Source: an uncultured Porphyromonadaceae bacterium
Lineage (GTDB): Bacteria; Bacteroidota; Bacteroidia; Bacteroidales; Muribaculaceae
Direction of reading: 5' to 3'
DNA length: 52,626 nt
Assembly: GCA_902493335.1 (NCBI GenBank)
Contig: CABUPJ010000021.1
Location: 1-52,626, forward strand
The translations under genes were made by a program, and so were the position numbers. Every line of letters starts with the position of its first letter. The first letter of the stretch is position 1. Shown here piece by piece: positions 1-7,722 of the stretch. The notes under the pieces are model-generated. The model was not told the DNA's origin. It saw nothing but the letters and a program-made list of their open reading frames with translations, and did not search any database.

Positions 1-23
1 TTTAACATTCCATTTGTCCCAAT

Positions 24-392
24 TTAACAAATGCACCGTGTTTTCGGATTGTGCCCATTATAGCCCGTATAAGATGCGTCGTAATCGTCATAGTCGCTGT
101 TTTCAATTTTGAATCCGCGTGAACCGACACCAAGTTCCATTCCCCAATAGCCGTTTGACTGACCGAAATAGCGGTTAAATCCGAAGTCGACATTAAAGCC
201 TGTTTTTGACTTCATATTTAGGTCCTCGTTTCCATCAAAATCTACACCGCTGAGGCTGTTGACGTTAAAGCCTGCTCGTATGAGCCATTCGGTTTTTGTT
301 TTTTTGTGTGAGAACGTGCGGCTGGTGCGTACCTGCGCAGTAGTTGCAAATGCGATAAGCGCTACTAATGTTAATGTGATGTACTTTTTCAT
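24..392 (-). CDS. Outer-membrane beta-barrel-like protein, short and possibly truncated
   Basis: The 122-residue product begins with a signal peptide (MKK, then a hydrophobic stretch ending ATTAQ) and continues with a beta-rich sequence (WLIRAGFNVNSLSG, FNVDFGFNRYFG, GYWGMELGVGSRGF) typical of the first strands of PorT-family barrels in Bacteroidota. Such barrels usually have about 180-250 residues. Here the frame stops at a TAA after the unusual tail KTRCIC, so the barrel looks cut in half. A frameshift or nonsense mutation near the window edge is possible, but the continuation lies outside the window. It sits 21 bases downstream of the next gene on the same strand and is probably co-transcribed with it. 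Confidence 0.6.
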   Translation of the reverse strand: MKKYITLTLVALIAFATTAQVRTSRTFSHKKTKTEWLIRAGFNVNSLSGVDFDGNEDLNMKSKTGFNVDFGFNRYFGQSNGYWGMELGVGSRGFKIENSDYDDYDASYTGYNGHNPKTRCIC

Positions 393-413
393 TGCTATAT
401 TTTTTGAAATTGA

Positions 414-932
414 TTATTTTGATTCGTTGTGTGCTGTCGTAATTATATGTTCTGCGCGTCGTATGATGCCTCCGTTGGGATAAAGGACTTTGACGAGTTC
501 GATGTCAGCGTTAGTCATTTTTCTGAAATTGACGTATTTGGCGGGATAGCCTGACAGTTGTACCCATAATGTCTTTGAGTCTTTGTCGTAGACAGTCGAG
601 GTGTAGAGCGGTTCGATGATGACGTCTGCGCCGGCTTCTATCGCGGCTTTTTGCAGTGCTATTGATTTTGCTGTCTCGAGTTCAGGGGCTGTCATGGCGT
701 TTACGTCTTTTACAAGACTGTATTCATACGGACCGTAGCTTTCTCGTGAGGTATTAATCATTTCGAGGTCTGCAAGTTCGGGAATCACGATCGCTCCGAT
801 TGCGGGTGAGTCTTCTCGTGCACTCGCTTCCTGGAAGACCGGTTCGCCGAGTTCTTTCTTTTTTTGTGCATGGCATATAACAGAACTCCCTGAAATCAGG
901 AGCGCCATGACTGTAACGATAAACTGTTTCAT
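414..932 (-). CDS. Secreted protein of unknown function
   Basis: A 172-residue protein with a clear signal peptide (MKQFIVTVMALLISGSSVICHAQ). I do not recognise the family with certainty. The mature part has a segment at about residues 80-125 (TAPELETAKSIALQKA, then GADVIIEPLYTSTV) that resembles bacterial envelope proteins with a helix followed by an alanine-glycine-aspartate strand, as in heavy-metal or YbjQ-like folds; this is only an impression. It precedes the barrel-like gene at 24-392 on the same strand with a short gap, so the two may act together in the envelope. Its upstream region merges into the 3-prime end of the candidate RNA at 1025-1350, which is transcribed in the same direction. 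Confidence 0.7.
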   Translation of the reverse strand: MKQFIVTVMALLISGSSVICHAQKKKELGEPVFQEASAREDSPAIGAIVIPELADLEMINTSRESYGPYEYSLVKDVNAMTAPELETAKSIALQKAAIEAGADVIIEPLYTSTVYDKDSKTLWVQLSGYPAKYVNFRKMTNADIELVKVLYPNGGIIRRAEHIITTAHNESK

Positions 933-1024
933 GAGATTTACTACCCTATGTTCGTGTCGGGCGCAACTTGAGTTTAAGGCTCACTGCTCTCTGACAAGCC
1001 GGGTAATACTTGATAAAATTGCAC

Positions 1025-1120
1025 AAAAAAAGCGTGAGAACATTACTTGTTGTCCGTCCCACACCTGGAGGCTCTGGAATTGCCCATCGTAGTTGAACGG
1101 ACAACGCAGAAGCCTCACGC
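1025..1120 (-). terminator. Terminal hairpin of the candidate ncRNA
   Basis: Read on the minus strand, GCGTGAG (complement of 1114-1120) pairs with CTCACGC (complement of 1032-1038). Inside it a nine-base stem joins 1097-1105 and 1049-1057. Seven T residues follow directly (complement of 1025-1031). The long apical loop is larger than in most simple terminators, so this element may be part of the RNA itself as well as its stop. Confidence 0.6.
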
Positions 1121-1343
1121 GGAATATGAATCAGATATTGTCTGGCGTTCGCACGTCAGACAATACAATTGTTACATATTCACACAGGCATCTACTGTTG
1201 TCTCACTCCTGACTACGATTTGAAATTTTCCAGATTTCCAGATGTCAAGGAAGAGCGTCGAGTAAACGCTTTTATCTTAATATGTCGTTGCCTGTCTGAG
1301 TGACAGGCCTAACCAATCCGCTGCCTATTAAGAGGCTTCTGCG
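1105..1343. repeat. Perfect 12-base inverted repeat, arms 1105-1116 and 1332-1343
   Basis: The arm CGCAGAAGCCTC at 1105-1116 is the exact reverse complement of GAGGCTTCTGCG at 1332-1343, 215 bases apart. Both arms also contribute to local hairpins (1114-1116 to the terminal stem, 1341-1343 to the first stem), so long-range and local pairing exclude each other. This suggests either a closing stem or a conformational switch in the RNA. Confidence 0.75.
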
Positions 1344-1356
1344 GCGGTTAGTGTGG

Positions 1357-1388
1357 CAAATTTAATAATTATTATTTTCGCAAGCAAA
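1357..1388 (-). promoter_or_regulatory. Promoter of the candidate ncRNA
   Basis: On the minus strand a perfect -7 box TAAATTTG (complement of 1357-1364) is preceded, with a 20-base spacer, by TTTG (complement of 1385-1388). This fits the Bacteroidota sigma-ABfr consensus (TTTG about 19-21 bases before TAnnTTTG). The predicted start, about 1350, falls at the first stem of the RNA. Confidence 0.65.
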
Positions 1389-1428
1389 TTTTTGATAAGT
1401 TTACTTCCAACATAAATTTGTTGTAAAC

Positions 1429-1650
1429 TTAATGCTGTTCCAGGAACATTTGATAGAGGGCGACGGGGCCGTAGTGCCATAATTTGGTCTCTTCGTCTTC
1501 AAGCTGGCGGTAGGTTTCCGACCGGTATATTCTGTTCAGTGCCTCTGTGATAGTCAATCCGAAATCAGAGGCATACATTACTGCCATTCTGCTCACTTTG
1601 CCGGGAAGGAGCAAGTATAAATTCTGAGATGTGATTTTTCGGTCGGTCAT
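1429..1650 (-). CDS. Small protein of a DUF3990 toxin-antitoxin-like module (third gene)
   Basis: A 73-residue soluble protein without signal peptide. It has the pattern MAVMYASDFGLTITEALNRI followed by YRSETYRQLEDEETKLW, seen in small proteins encoded beside DUF3990 genes in Firmicutes and Bacteroidota. Its start overlaps the stop of the DUF3990 gene by four bases (ATGA type), so the two are translationally coupled. Inference: an antitoxin or accessory subunit that binds the ADP-ribosyltransferase-like partner. The family name is not certain. The local sequence is AT-richer than the housekeeping genes further on, which fits an acquired module. Confidence 0.65.
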   Translation of the reverse strand: MTDRKITSQNLYLLLPGKVSRMAVMYASDFGLTITEALNRIYRSETYRQLEDEETKLWHYGPVALYQMFLEQH

Positions 1651-2129
1651 TTTAGTAGTTTCTCTGCTTTAATGAATTGAATAGATTTCAATGAAGCCTC
1701 AGTGTGAAGTAGTATTTGATTAACGAGCTTATAAGTTCTGAGTTCGGTAATGAGGGCATCTTTATTTAAAAGACCGGCTTCATAAAGAGCGAATGATGCA
1801 TAAACACGGTCATTGGCTACAGGACCTTTGACGATATCATAGCTGTGAATAAAATTCTTATCCATGCGGTTTGCCATGACGAAATCAAGCCATTGTTCGT
1901 CTGGTTTGTCGAATGAAAGGACTGAGAGTTCAGATTCTGTGTCAGGATTATATTCATAGACATTTAGCCAGCCGCTGACGATACTACCTTTAAATTTCCG
2001 CCTTACCCAGTTCTCGGCTTGTTCATGTGATGATGTCAGATAAAAACCTGCCCCGTAATCAAGAGTGCGATTAGGTATTCTTATTTCGGGAGATTCAACG
2101 CAGTCAATGCTGCCATGGTATAGTTTCAT
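1647..2129 (-). CDS. DUF3990 protein, putative ADP-ribosyltransferase-fold toxin
   Basis: A 160-residue protein matching the DUF3990 pattern: YHGS at residues 4-7, DYGAGFYLTSS at 24-34 and EQAENWVRR at 36-44. The histidine of the first motif and the tyrosine of GFY resemble the H and Y of the H-Y-E class of ADP-ribosyltransferases, and the family is generally placed near that fold; activity here is inference. There is no signal peptide or membrane segment, so it is probably cytosolic. It sits between two small genes, three bases after the DUF3791 gene and overlapping the third gene by four bases, as expected for a toxin sandwiched by antitoxin-like partners. The target of modification cannot be read from the sequence. 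Confidence 0.75.
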   Translation of the reverse strand: MKLYHGSIDCVESPEIRIPNRTLDYGAGFYLTSSHEQAENWVRRKFKGSIVSGWLNVYEYNPDTESELSVLSFDKPDEQWLDFVMANRMDKNFIHSYDIVKGPVANDRVYASFALYEAGLLNKDALITELRTYKLVNQILLHTEASLKSIQFIKAEKLLK

Positions 2130-2132
2130 GCC

Positions 2133-2357
2133 TTATTTATTGATGGTTGAAAGGTATTCATTGATTTCTTCCAGAATCCATCGGGGACTCTGTGAATGAA
2201 GTGTCTCGAAGTTCTTTGCAAGGAAATCGGTCAGACCGGTTTCACTGAAAAGATGCGATACTTCGGCGCCATTCATACCGTTGGCGTTTTTATATGATTC
2301 GATACAGAAAGCTATGAAATATGCTATATCGTCGTCGTATTTATTGAAATTTTCCAT
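2133..2357 (-). CDS. DUF3791 protein, putative antitoxin or partner of DUF3990
   Basis: A 74-residue acidic protein with the DUF3791 signature: IAYFIAFCIESYK, an MNGAEVSHLF segment, then LHSQSPRWILEEINEYL. DUF3791 genes commonly lie next to DUF3990 genes. This is the first gene of a three-gene minus-strand unit with its own -7 box at 2380-2387. Inference: it neutralises or guides the DUF3990 protein. No DNA-binding motif is visible, so autoregulation by this protein is not obvious. Confidence 0.75.
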   Translation of the reverse strand: MENFNKYDDDIAYFIAFCIESYKNANGMNGAEVSHLFSETGLTDFLAKNFETLHSQSPRWILEEINEYLSTINK

Positions 2358-2379
2358 AATCTATCCTCAGCCGGTCTTG

Positions 2380-2387
2380 CAAAGATA
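2380..2387 (-). promoter_or_regulatory. -7 box of the DUF3791/DUF3990 module
   Basis: The minus strand reads TATCTTTG, a full match to TAnnTTTG, 22 bases upstream of the DUF3791 start. No convincing -33 TTTG at the right distance was found. Confidence 0.5.
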
Positions 2388-2446
2388 AGAAATTTTACAA
2401 AAAAAAGCGGTTGGAATTTATTAATTATGCTGCTGGCGAAGTGGGA

Positions 2447-2878
2447 TTATTTGCGGCCGGTGATGCGGCCGGTGTCGATGTTGTAGGTGAGGTCGGTGTC
2501 GGTTGTGACGACGGCGTAGGTGTGTTTGTCGCGCGACATGCTGTAGACGCGGTCGAGGCGTTCGGTCTCGCTGAGGTAGTTATAGAGTGCGGGCGGCAAC
2601 TGGTCGAAGAGGAGCACTTCGGGGAGGGTGTTGCCCCGGCCGTTTATGTCGGTCCACTGGTAGTCGGAGTCGAATGTAAGGGCGGGCGCGCCTGAGAGTT
2701 TCACATGATAGCTGCCGTCGTTGGCGCTGTATGACGACACGCCGGTGTTGGGGAAATACTGGGCGACGAAGCGGGCGATAGGGTCGGGAAGCGAGTCCCA
2801 CGCGTCGCTGCTCTGGCAGCCGGTGAACGCGAAGGGGATGAGGATAGCGAGTATTATGATGATTAACGGGTGTTTCAT
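2447..2878 (-). CDS. PepSY-like (DUF2874-type) lipoprotein
   Basis: I chose the start at 2878, which gives a 143-residue protein with a typical lipoprotein signal (MKHPLIIIILAILIPFAFTGC, Cys at residue 20). The longer in-frame extension has low-complexity serine-rich sequence overlapping trkH and is not credible. The mature part (LPDPIARFVAQYFPNTGVSSYSANDGSYHV, then DFDSDYQW-like and LPPALYNYL segments) matches the putative PepSY-like, beta-lactamase-inhibitor-like proteins common in Bacteroidales envelopes. It follows trkH by 88 bases on the same strand. Its partner is unknown. Confidence 0.75.
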   Translation of the reverse strand: MKHPLIIIILAILIPFAFTGCQSSDAWDSLPDPIARFVAQYFPNTGVSSYSANDGSYHVKLSGAPALTFDSDYQWTDINGRGNTLPEVLLFDQLPPALYNYLSETERLDRVYSMSRDKHTYAVVTTDTDLTYNIDTGRITGRK

Positions 2879-2966
2879 AGTAGACGGAGGGGTTGATGTC
2901 GTATATATTTCCTCAACATTATGCAACGCCTTTTTGTTTGATTTAACCACTGTTAATGTCATGTTG

Positions 2967-4442
2967 TCATTTACGCCAGAATGCGGGTGTGAAGATGAGC
3001 AGGACTGTGAAAATCTCGAGACGGCCGATGAGCATGAGTATCGACAGGACCCATTTGCCGACGTCGGGCAGCAGTTCGTAGGAGCCTCCGTAGCCTGTGA
3101 TGCCGGCTCCGAGGCCTGTGTTGGATATAGCTGAGAAGGCTGAGAAGAATGAGTCGAAAATCGGGATGTCGAAAGCCGAGAGGACGACTCCGCCGACACC
3201 GATGAGCAGGGTGTAGATGCAGAGAAAGGCGATGACTTTGCTGACGATGTCGGGGTTGATGACGCGGTCGTTGATGCGCACCGACATTATCGAGCGCGGA
3301 TAGATGCAGCGGTAGAGTTCGTTACGACAGTTTTTAAGGAGATATAAGAGGCGGTCGAGTTTCGCGCCGCCGCTGGTCGAGCCGGCGCAGGCGCCGAAAA
3401 ACATCATGAAGAACATCAGCGACATGACAAACGGCCCCCAGTTTTCGTAGTTGGTGGCGGAGAATCCGGTCGAGGTCATGGTCGAGACAATCTGGAAGAG
3501 TGGGTCGATGGTGATGTCCTGCCATGTGTGGAATTGTCCGCGCGAGATAATCGTGAAGACAAACAGCACAAGGAAGGCTGCTATCGAGAGGACGTAGGTG
3601 CGGAAGACGTCGTTTCGCTGGACGTCGTTGAAGTTGCCGCACATGGCTTTGTAAATGAGGGCGAAGTTGACGCCGCCGAGAAACATGAATATAGTCAGGA
3701 CTACTTTGACGTAGACGGAGTTGTATGCGGCAATCGAGCCTGCTTCGGTCGAGAATCCGCCGGTCGAGATGGCGCCGAAAGCGTGGCAGACGCTTTCGAA
3801 GAAATTCATCGGACCGAGCCATAGCAGGAATATGAGCGCTATGGTGAGCAGCAGGTAGACGCCCCAGAGGGTCTTGGCTGTCTGGCTCACGCGGGGACGC
3901 AGTTTGTCGTGGGTGATGCCGGTGACTTCGGCATTGAACATCTGCATGCCGCCTGACGAGTTGAGCATCGGTATGACGGCGAGGGTGAAGAGTATGATAC
4001 CCATGCCGCCGATCCACTGCATCATGGCGCGCCAGATCTGTATGCCGTGGCTCATGTTCTCGATCGAGTCGAGCACTGACGCTCCGGTGGTGGTGAAGCC
4101 CGACATGGCCTCGAAGAAGGCGTCGCTGACCGATACGGGCGTCGAGCTGAAGATGAACGGCATCATGCCGAAGATGGAGAAGACTATCCAGACGATTGAT
4201 GTCAGCAGGAATCCCTCGCGTTTGCCGGTCTTGTGGCTGTGGGGACGTATGTAGCGCGTCAGGCAGAAGCCGGTTATGGCTGTGACTGCGGCGGTTATGC
4301 CGAAGGGCATGATGTCTGCCTCGTCATAGATGAGGCAGGTTATTGTGGGCAGGAGCATGAACAGCGACTCGATCATCAGCAGCCAGCCGGTGATGCGGAT
4401 GATCATGAGTATGTTGATGAATTGACGTTCGCTGTGTTTCAC
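2967..4442 (-). CDS. trkH: TrkH-family potassium uptake channel subunit
   Basis: A 491-residue polytopic membrane protein. The four pore loops of the TrkH/KtrB fold can be followed: SGFTTTGASV, AISTGGFST, TMTSTGFSATNY and AISNTGLGAG, each with the selectivity-filter glycine. It forms the potassium-translocating pore of the Trk system in the inner membrane and is controlled by the nucleotide-binding TrkA encoded immediately upstream (eight-base gap). The start codon is GTG; an internal ATG at residue 13 is an alternative but would trim the first helix. Its place in an operon with dxs is of interest only as shared transcription. Confidence 0.95.
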   Translation of the reverse strand: MKHSERQFINILMIIRITGWLLMIESLFMLLPTITCLIYDEADIMPFGITAAVTAITGFCLTRYIRPHSHKTGKREGFLLTSIVWIVFSIFGMMPFIFSSTPVSVSDAFFEAMSGFTTTGASVLDSIENMSHGIQIWRAMMQWIGGMGIILFTLAVIPMLNSSGGMQMFNAEVTGITHDKLRPRVSQTAKTLWGVYLLLTIALIFLLWLGPMNFFESVCHAFGAISTGGFSTEAGSIAAYNSVYVKVVLTIFMFLGGVNFALIYKAMCGNFNDVQRNDVFRTYVLSIAAFLVLFVFTIISRGQFHTWQDITIDPLFQIVSTMTSTGFSATNYENWGPFVMSLMFFMMFFGACAGSTSGGAKLDRLLYLLKNCRNELYRCIYPRSIMSVRINDRVINPDIVSKVIAFLCIYTLLIGVGGVVLSAFDIPIFDSFFSAFSAISNTGLGAGITGYGGSYELLPDVGKWVLSILMLIGRLEIFTVLLIFTPAFWRK

Positions 4443-4450
4443 GTTGGGGG

Positions 4451-5785
4451 TCAGTTAAAAAGGCGTTCGACTTTATGGATGGCGCCCGACAGGAAGAAGA
4501 CGAGCACGTGGTCGCCGGGCTGGAAGACGGTGTTGCCTGAAATGAGCATGCCTTTGCCGTCGCGTATCAGGCCGGCGAGAGTCAGGTCGCGCGACAGCCT
4601 GAGGTCTTTGACGGGAGCGCGTGTTATCTTTGAGTCGGGTTTGACTTCGAGCTCGGCGACTTCGGCGTCACTGAGGGCAAGGCATTTGGATGTCGATGAG
4701 TCGGCGTCGAGGAGCAATTGGAAGATAGAGCTTGACGCCAGCAGTTTTTTGTTGATGATGGTGCCGATGTTGAGGTTTTCGGCCTGCGAGATGAACTGTA
4801 GGTTCTCGACCTCGGCTATGGTTTTTTTGACGCCGAACTCTTTTGCTGTCAGACAGGCGAGGATGTTGGTCTCGGAGCTGTCTGTCAGGGCGATAAAGGC
4901 GTCGGTGTCATCGATGCCGGCTTCGGTCAGCAGGTCGATGTCACGGCCGTCGCCGCAGATTATCTCGGCAAACTCGCACTTGCGCGGCAGTTCGTGACAG
5001 GTGTTGAAGTCGTTGTCTATAATTTTGATCTTGAATCTTTCGCCTGCCAGATTGGCCAGACGCACGGCAATCTTCGAGCCACCCATGACGAGCACTTTGC
5101 GTATACGGCGGTCGGTCTTGCCGGTGAGAGTGAGCAGGTCGTTGACGTAGTCGCGCGTGGTTGTGATATAGAGTATGTCGCCGGCATCAATCGAGTCGTC
5201 GCCTCGCGGGATGATGGTCTCGTTGTTGCGTTTGATGGCCGAGACGTGGAAGTGACGGTTTGTCGAGGCTATGTCTTTGAGGTGCTGTCCGACAATTGGA
5301 GCGCCCGCGCGCAGCCGCACTCCGACGAGTATGATCTCGCCGTCATGGAGTTCAAACCAGTGTCTTACCCATGAATGGTTGAGCGCGGTGATTATCTCCT
5401 GTGCTGCAAGGTGTTCGGGATATATGAGCCGGTCGACGCCCATGCGGGTGACAAACTGCCGGTTGCGGGGTTCCATGTAGTCGTAGTTGTCGATGCGGGC
5501 GACAGTGACCGCCGCACCGAGGGTCTTTGCCATCGAGCAGGCAACGACGTTGTTGGTCTCATGGGGAGTAACGGCTATAAAGAGATCGCACGAACCCACG
5601 CGAGCCTCGCGCAGGGATTTGAACGACGTGGGATTGCCAACGACGGTCAGCAGGTTATAGTTGGCGTCGAGTGTCTCGAGGCGCGAGACATTCTCGTCTA
5701 TGAGCGTTATCTCCTGTTCTTCGGTCGACAGGAGTTTGGCGAGATGAGAGCCGACTTCGCCGGCGCCTGCGATGACGATTTTCAT
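4451..5785 (-). CDS. trkA: TrkA, NAD-binding regulatory subunit of potassium uptake
   Basis: A 444-residue soluble protein with the duplicated RCK layout: an N-terminal Rossmann nucleotide site (GAGEVGSHLAKLL at residues 7-19), a TrkA-C domain, a second Rossmann site (GGSKIAVRLANLAG at about 234-247) and a second TrkA-C domain. It gates TrkH in response to bound nucleotides. Its start overlaps the end of dxs by four bases and it precedes trkH, so dxs-trkA-trkH are read together. Confidence 0.95.
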   Translation of the reverse strand: MKIVIAGAGEVGSHLAKLLSTEEQEITLIDENVSRLETLDANYNLLTVVGNPTSFKSLREARVGSCDLFIAVTPHETNNVVACSMAKTLGAAVTVARIDNYDYMEPRNRQFVTRMGVDRLIYPEHLAAQEIITALNHSWVRHWFELHDGEIILVGVRLRAGAPIVGQHLKDIASTNRHFHVSAIKRNNETIIPRGDDSIDAGDILYITTTRDYVNDLLTLTGKTDRRIRKVLVMGGSKIAVRLANLAGERFKIKIIDNDFNTCHELPRKCEFAEIICGDGRDIDLLTEAGIDDTDAFIALTDSSETNILACLTAKEFGVKKTIAEVENLQFISQAENLNIGTIINKKLLASSSIFQLLLDADSSTSKCLALSDAEVAELEVKPDSKITRAPVKDLRLSRDLTLAGLIRDGKGMLISGNTVFQPGDHVLVFFLSGAIHKVERLFN

Positions 5786-7722
5786 TTTTCTGAGTTTTTA
5801 GTCCGTACTTTACTCGTGACGGCATCGTAGATGGCGTCACAGTCATAGCCGCAGAGGTGTTTCAGCTCGGCGGGAGTGCCTTGTGTTATGAAGCGGTCGG
5901 GTATGCCGAGGCGTGTCACTTCGACGGCAGGGGCGTTGGCGGCGAACCATTCGGCGACGGCTCCGCCGAGGCCGCCGTTGACAGTGCCGTCTTCGACGGT
6001 GATGACAGGTGCCCCCGAGCGGGCCGCTTCTTCGAGTATGGCTGTGTCGAGAGGTTTCAGGAATACCATGTCGTAGTGGGCTGCGCTGATGCCTTCGTCA
6101 GCGGCGCGGTCAAGGGCCCGGCGGACGTCTGCGGCGACGGTGCCGATACTCAGCACTGTGACGTCGCGTCCTTCGCGGAGGCAGCGTCCGCGGCCGATTT
6201 CGAGTCGTTTCATCTCGCAGTGCCAGTCGGCGTTCTCGCCTTTGCCGCGCGGATAGCGTATAGCCATCGGGGCGTCGTCGGTGAGCGAGGCTGTGTAGAG
6301 CAGATGACGGAGCATGTGTTCGTCGGCGGGAGCGGCAACTATGAGGCCCGGGATGGTGCGCAGATATGCGAGGTCGAAGGCGCCGTGATGAGTGGCGCCG
6401 TCTTCGCCTACGAGCCCGGCGCGGTCAAGGCAGAAGACAACGGGGAGCTTCTGTATCGCCACATCGTGGATTATATGGTCGTAGCCTCGCTGGAGGAAGC
6501 TCGAGTATATGCCGACAAATGGTTTGAGTCCGTCTTTAGCCATGCCTCCGGCAAAGGTGACGGCGTGGCCTTCCGATATGCCGACGTCGAAGACGCGGTC
6601 GGGCATCTCGGCCTGCATCGTCGAGATGGATGTACCGCTCGGCATGGCGGCTGTGACGGCGACAATCCTGTCATTGGCACGGGCGAGTTCGAGAAGAGTG
6701 TTGCCGAAGACATCCTGATATTTAAGGCGTTTGTCGGCCGAGGGGAGAGTCTCGGCGCGCACGCCTGTCGCGGGGTCGAATTTGCCGGGAGCGTGCCATG
6801 ACGCCGGGTCTTTCTCGGCGGGGGCGTAGCCTTTGCCCTTGACAGTGCGCAGATGGAGGATGCGCGGACCGTTCATGTCGCGTATGTCGGTGAGGACTCT
6901 GACTATCGTCGGCAGGTCGTGGCCGTCGAACGGTCCGAAATATCTTATGTTGAGGCCCTCGAAGATGTTCTGCTGATGGCTTACGAGCGATTTGATGCTG
7001 TTGTTGAACCGCAGTATCGTGCCTCGGCGGCGGTCGGTAATCAGATGGAACTTCTTGAGAAGCCTGAATGTGCGGTAGCGCAGGTTGTTATAGGCTTTGC
7101 TCGTTGTGAGATGGGCAAGATATGAGTTGAGCGAACCGACATTGCGGTCGATTGACATATCATTGTCGTTGAGGATGATGAGCAGGTTGTTGGGCGTGTT
7201 AGCCGCGTTGTTTATGCCTTCGAAGGCAAGGCCGCCGCTTATCGAGGCGTCGCCGATGACAGCGACGACATTGCGTAGGGGGGCATCGCCATTGAGCCGT
7301 GAGGCAATGGCCATGCCGAGAGCCGCCGATATCGAGTTGGAGGCGTGTCCGGCCGTGAATGTGTCATACAGGCTTTCGGCCGGATTGGGAAAGCCGCTCA
7401 GTCCGCCCAGACGGCGGTTGCTGACAAAGGCGTCGCGACGGCCTGTCAGCAGTTTGTGGCCGTAGGCCTGATGGCCGACGTCCCAGACTATGCGGTCGTA
7501 TGGTGTGTTGAAGACATAATGCAGCGCGACGGTCAGCTCGACCGAACCCATGCTTGACGCGAAGTGACCGGGATTGACCGACAGTGAGTCAATCAGAAAA
7601 CGGCGTATCTCGTCGCATACCTGAGGCAGCTGTTCGGGCGCGAGGCGCCGGAGATCGGCCGGACTGTCGATTTTTGACAGAAGTGTCGCGCCGACCGAAT
7701 CATTTACGGTTGTTTCTGACAT
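5782..7722 (-). CDS. dxs: 1-deoxy-D-xylulose-5-phosphate synthase
   Basis: A 646-residue thiamine-diphosphate enzyme that joins pyruvate and glyceraldehyde 3-phosphate in the first step of the MEP isoprenoid pathway. The N-terminal part has the conserved HFASSMGSVEL and DVGHQAYGHKLLTGR motifs and the TPP-binding GDASISGGLAFEGINNA with its distal NDNDMSI. The central pyrimidine-binding and C-terminal transketolase domains are complete. I use the ATG at 7722 (MSETTVND); the frame can be extended to a TTG at 7749, but that has no support. The start lies inside the 3-prime end of the small membrane protein gene at 7700-7879, which suggests translational coupling. Confidence 0.95.
   Translation of the reverse strand: MSETTVNDSVGATLLSKIDSPADLRRLAPEQLPQVCDEIRRFLIDSLSVNPGHFASSMGSVELTVALHYVFNTPYDRIVWDVGHQAYGHKLLTGRRDAFVSNRRLGGLSGFPNPAESLYDTFTAGHASNSISAALGMAIASRLNGDAPLRNVVAVIGDASISGGLAFEGINNAANTPNNLLIILNDNDMSIDRNVGSLNSYLAHLTTSKAYNNLRYRTFRLLKKFHLITDRRRGTILRFNNSIKSLVSHQQNIFEGLNIRYFGPFDGHDLPTIVRVLTDIRDMNGPRILHLRTVKGKGYAPAEKDPASWHAPGKFDPATGVRAETLPSADKRLKYQDVFGNTLLELARANDRIVAVTAAMPSGTSISTMQAEMPDRVFDVGISEGHAVTFAGGMAKDGLKPFVGIYSSFLQRGYDHIIHDVAIQKLPVVFCLDRAGLVGEDGATHHGAFDLAYLRTIPGLIVAAPADEHMLRHLLYTASLTDDAPMAIRYPRGKGENADWHCEMKRLEIGRGRCLREGRDVTVLSIGTVAADVRRALDRAADEGISAAHYDMVFLKPLDTAILEEAARSGAPVITVEDGTVNGGLGGAVAEWFAANAPAVEVTRLGIPDRFITQGTPAELKHLCGYDCDAIYDAVTSKVRTKNSEK

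Larger units (their letters stand above)
1025..1350 (-). ncRNA. Candidate structured non-coding RNA, about 325 nt
   Basis: This is the only large gene-free stretch of the window (933-1428). On the minus strand it has a Bacteroidota-type promoter (1357-1388), a series of strong stems and a terminal hairpin followed by a T7 tract (complement of 1025-1031). Stems seen: 1309-1314 with 1346-1351 plus inner 1318-1321 with 1341-1344; 1290-1296 with 1302-1308; 1136-1144 with 1157-1165 (nine pairs); and 1032-1038 with 1114-1120 enclosing 1049-1057 with 1097-1105. A perfect 12-base complement also links 1105-1116 to 1332-1343. I see no conserved RNase P, tmRNA tag or SRP core. It could be a 6S-like RNA or the Bacteroidales-1 type; the family is not proven. 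Confidence 0.6.

Noticed and set aside
907..1092. A 61-residue plus-strand ORF over the candidate RNA terminator
   Set aside because: It runs across the T tract and hairpin, has no start-site support, and reads Cys- and Arg-rich sequence without family likeness.
1025..1350. Possible tmRNA or RNase P RNA
   Set aside because: No tag-peptide reading frame of the GENNYALAA type and no GAGGAAAGTCC or ACAGAA core elements are visible.
2879..3199. Extension of the PepSY-like lipoprotein into trkH
   Set aside because: The added sequence is Ser-rich low complexity and antisense-like to nothing; a clean lipoprotein signal starts at 2878.
5857..6801. A 314-residue plus-strand open frame inside dxs
   Set aside because: It is a shadow of the strongly conserved dxs gene and shows no domain of its own.
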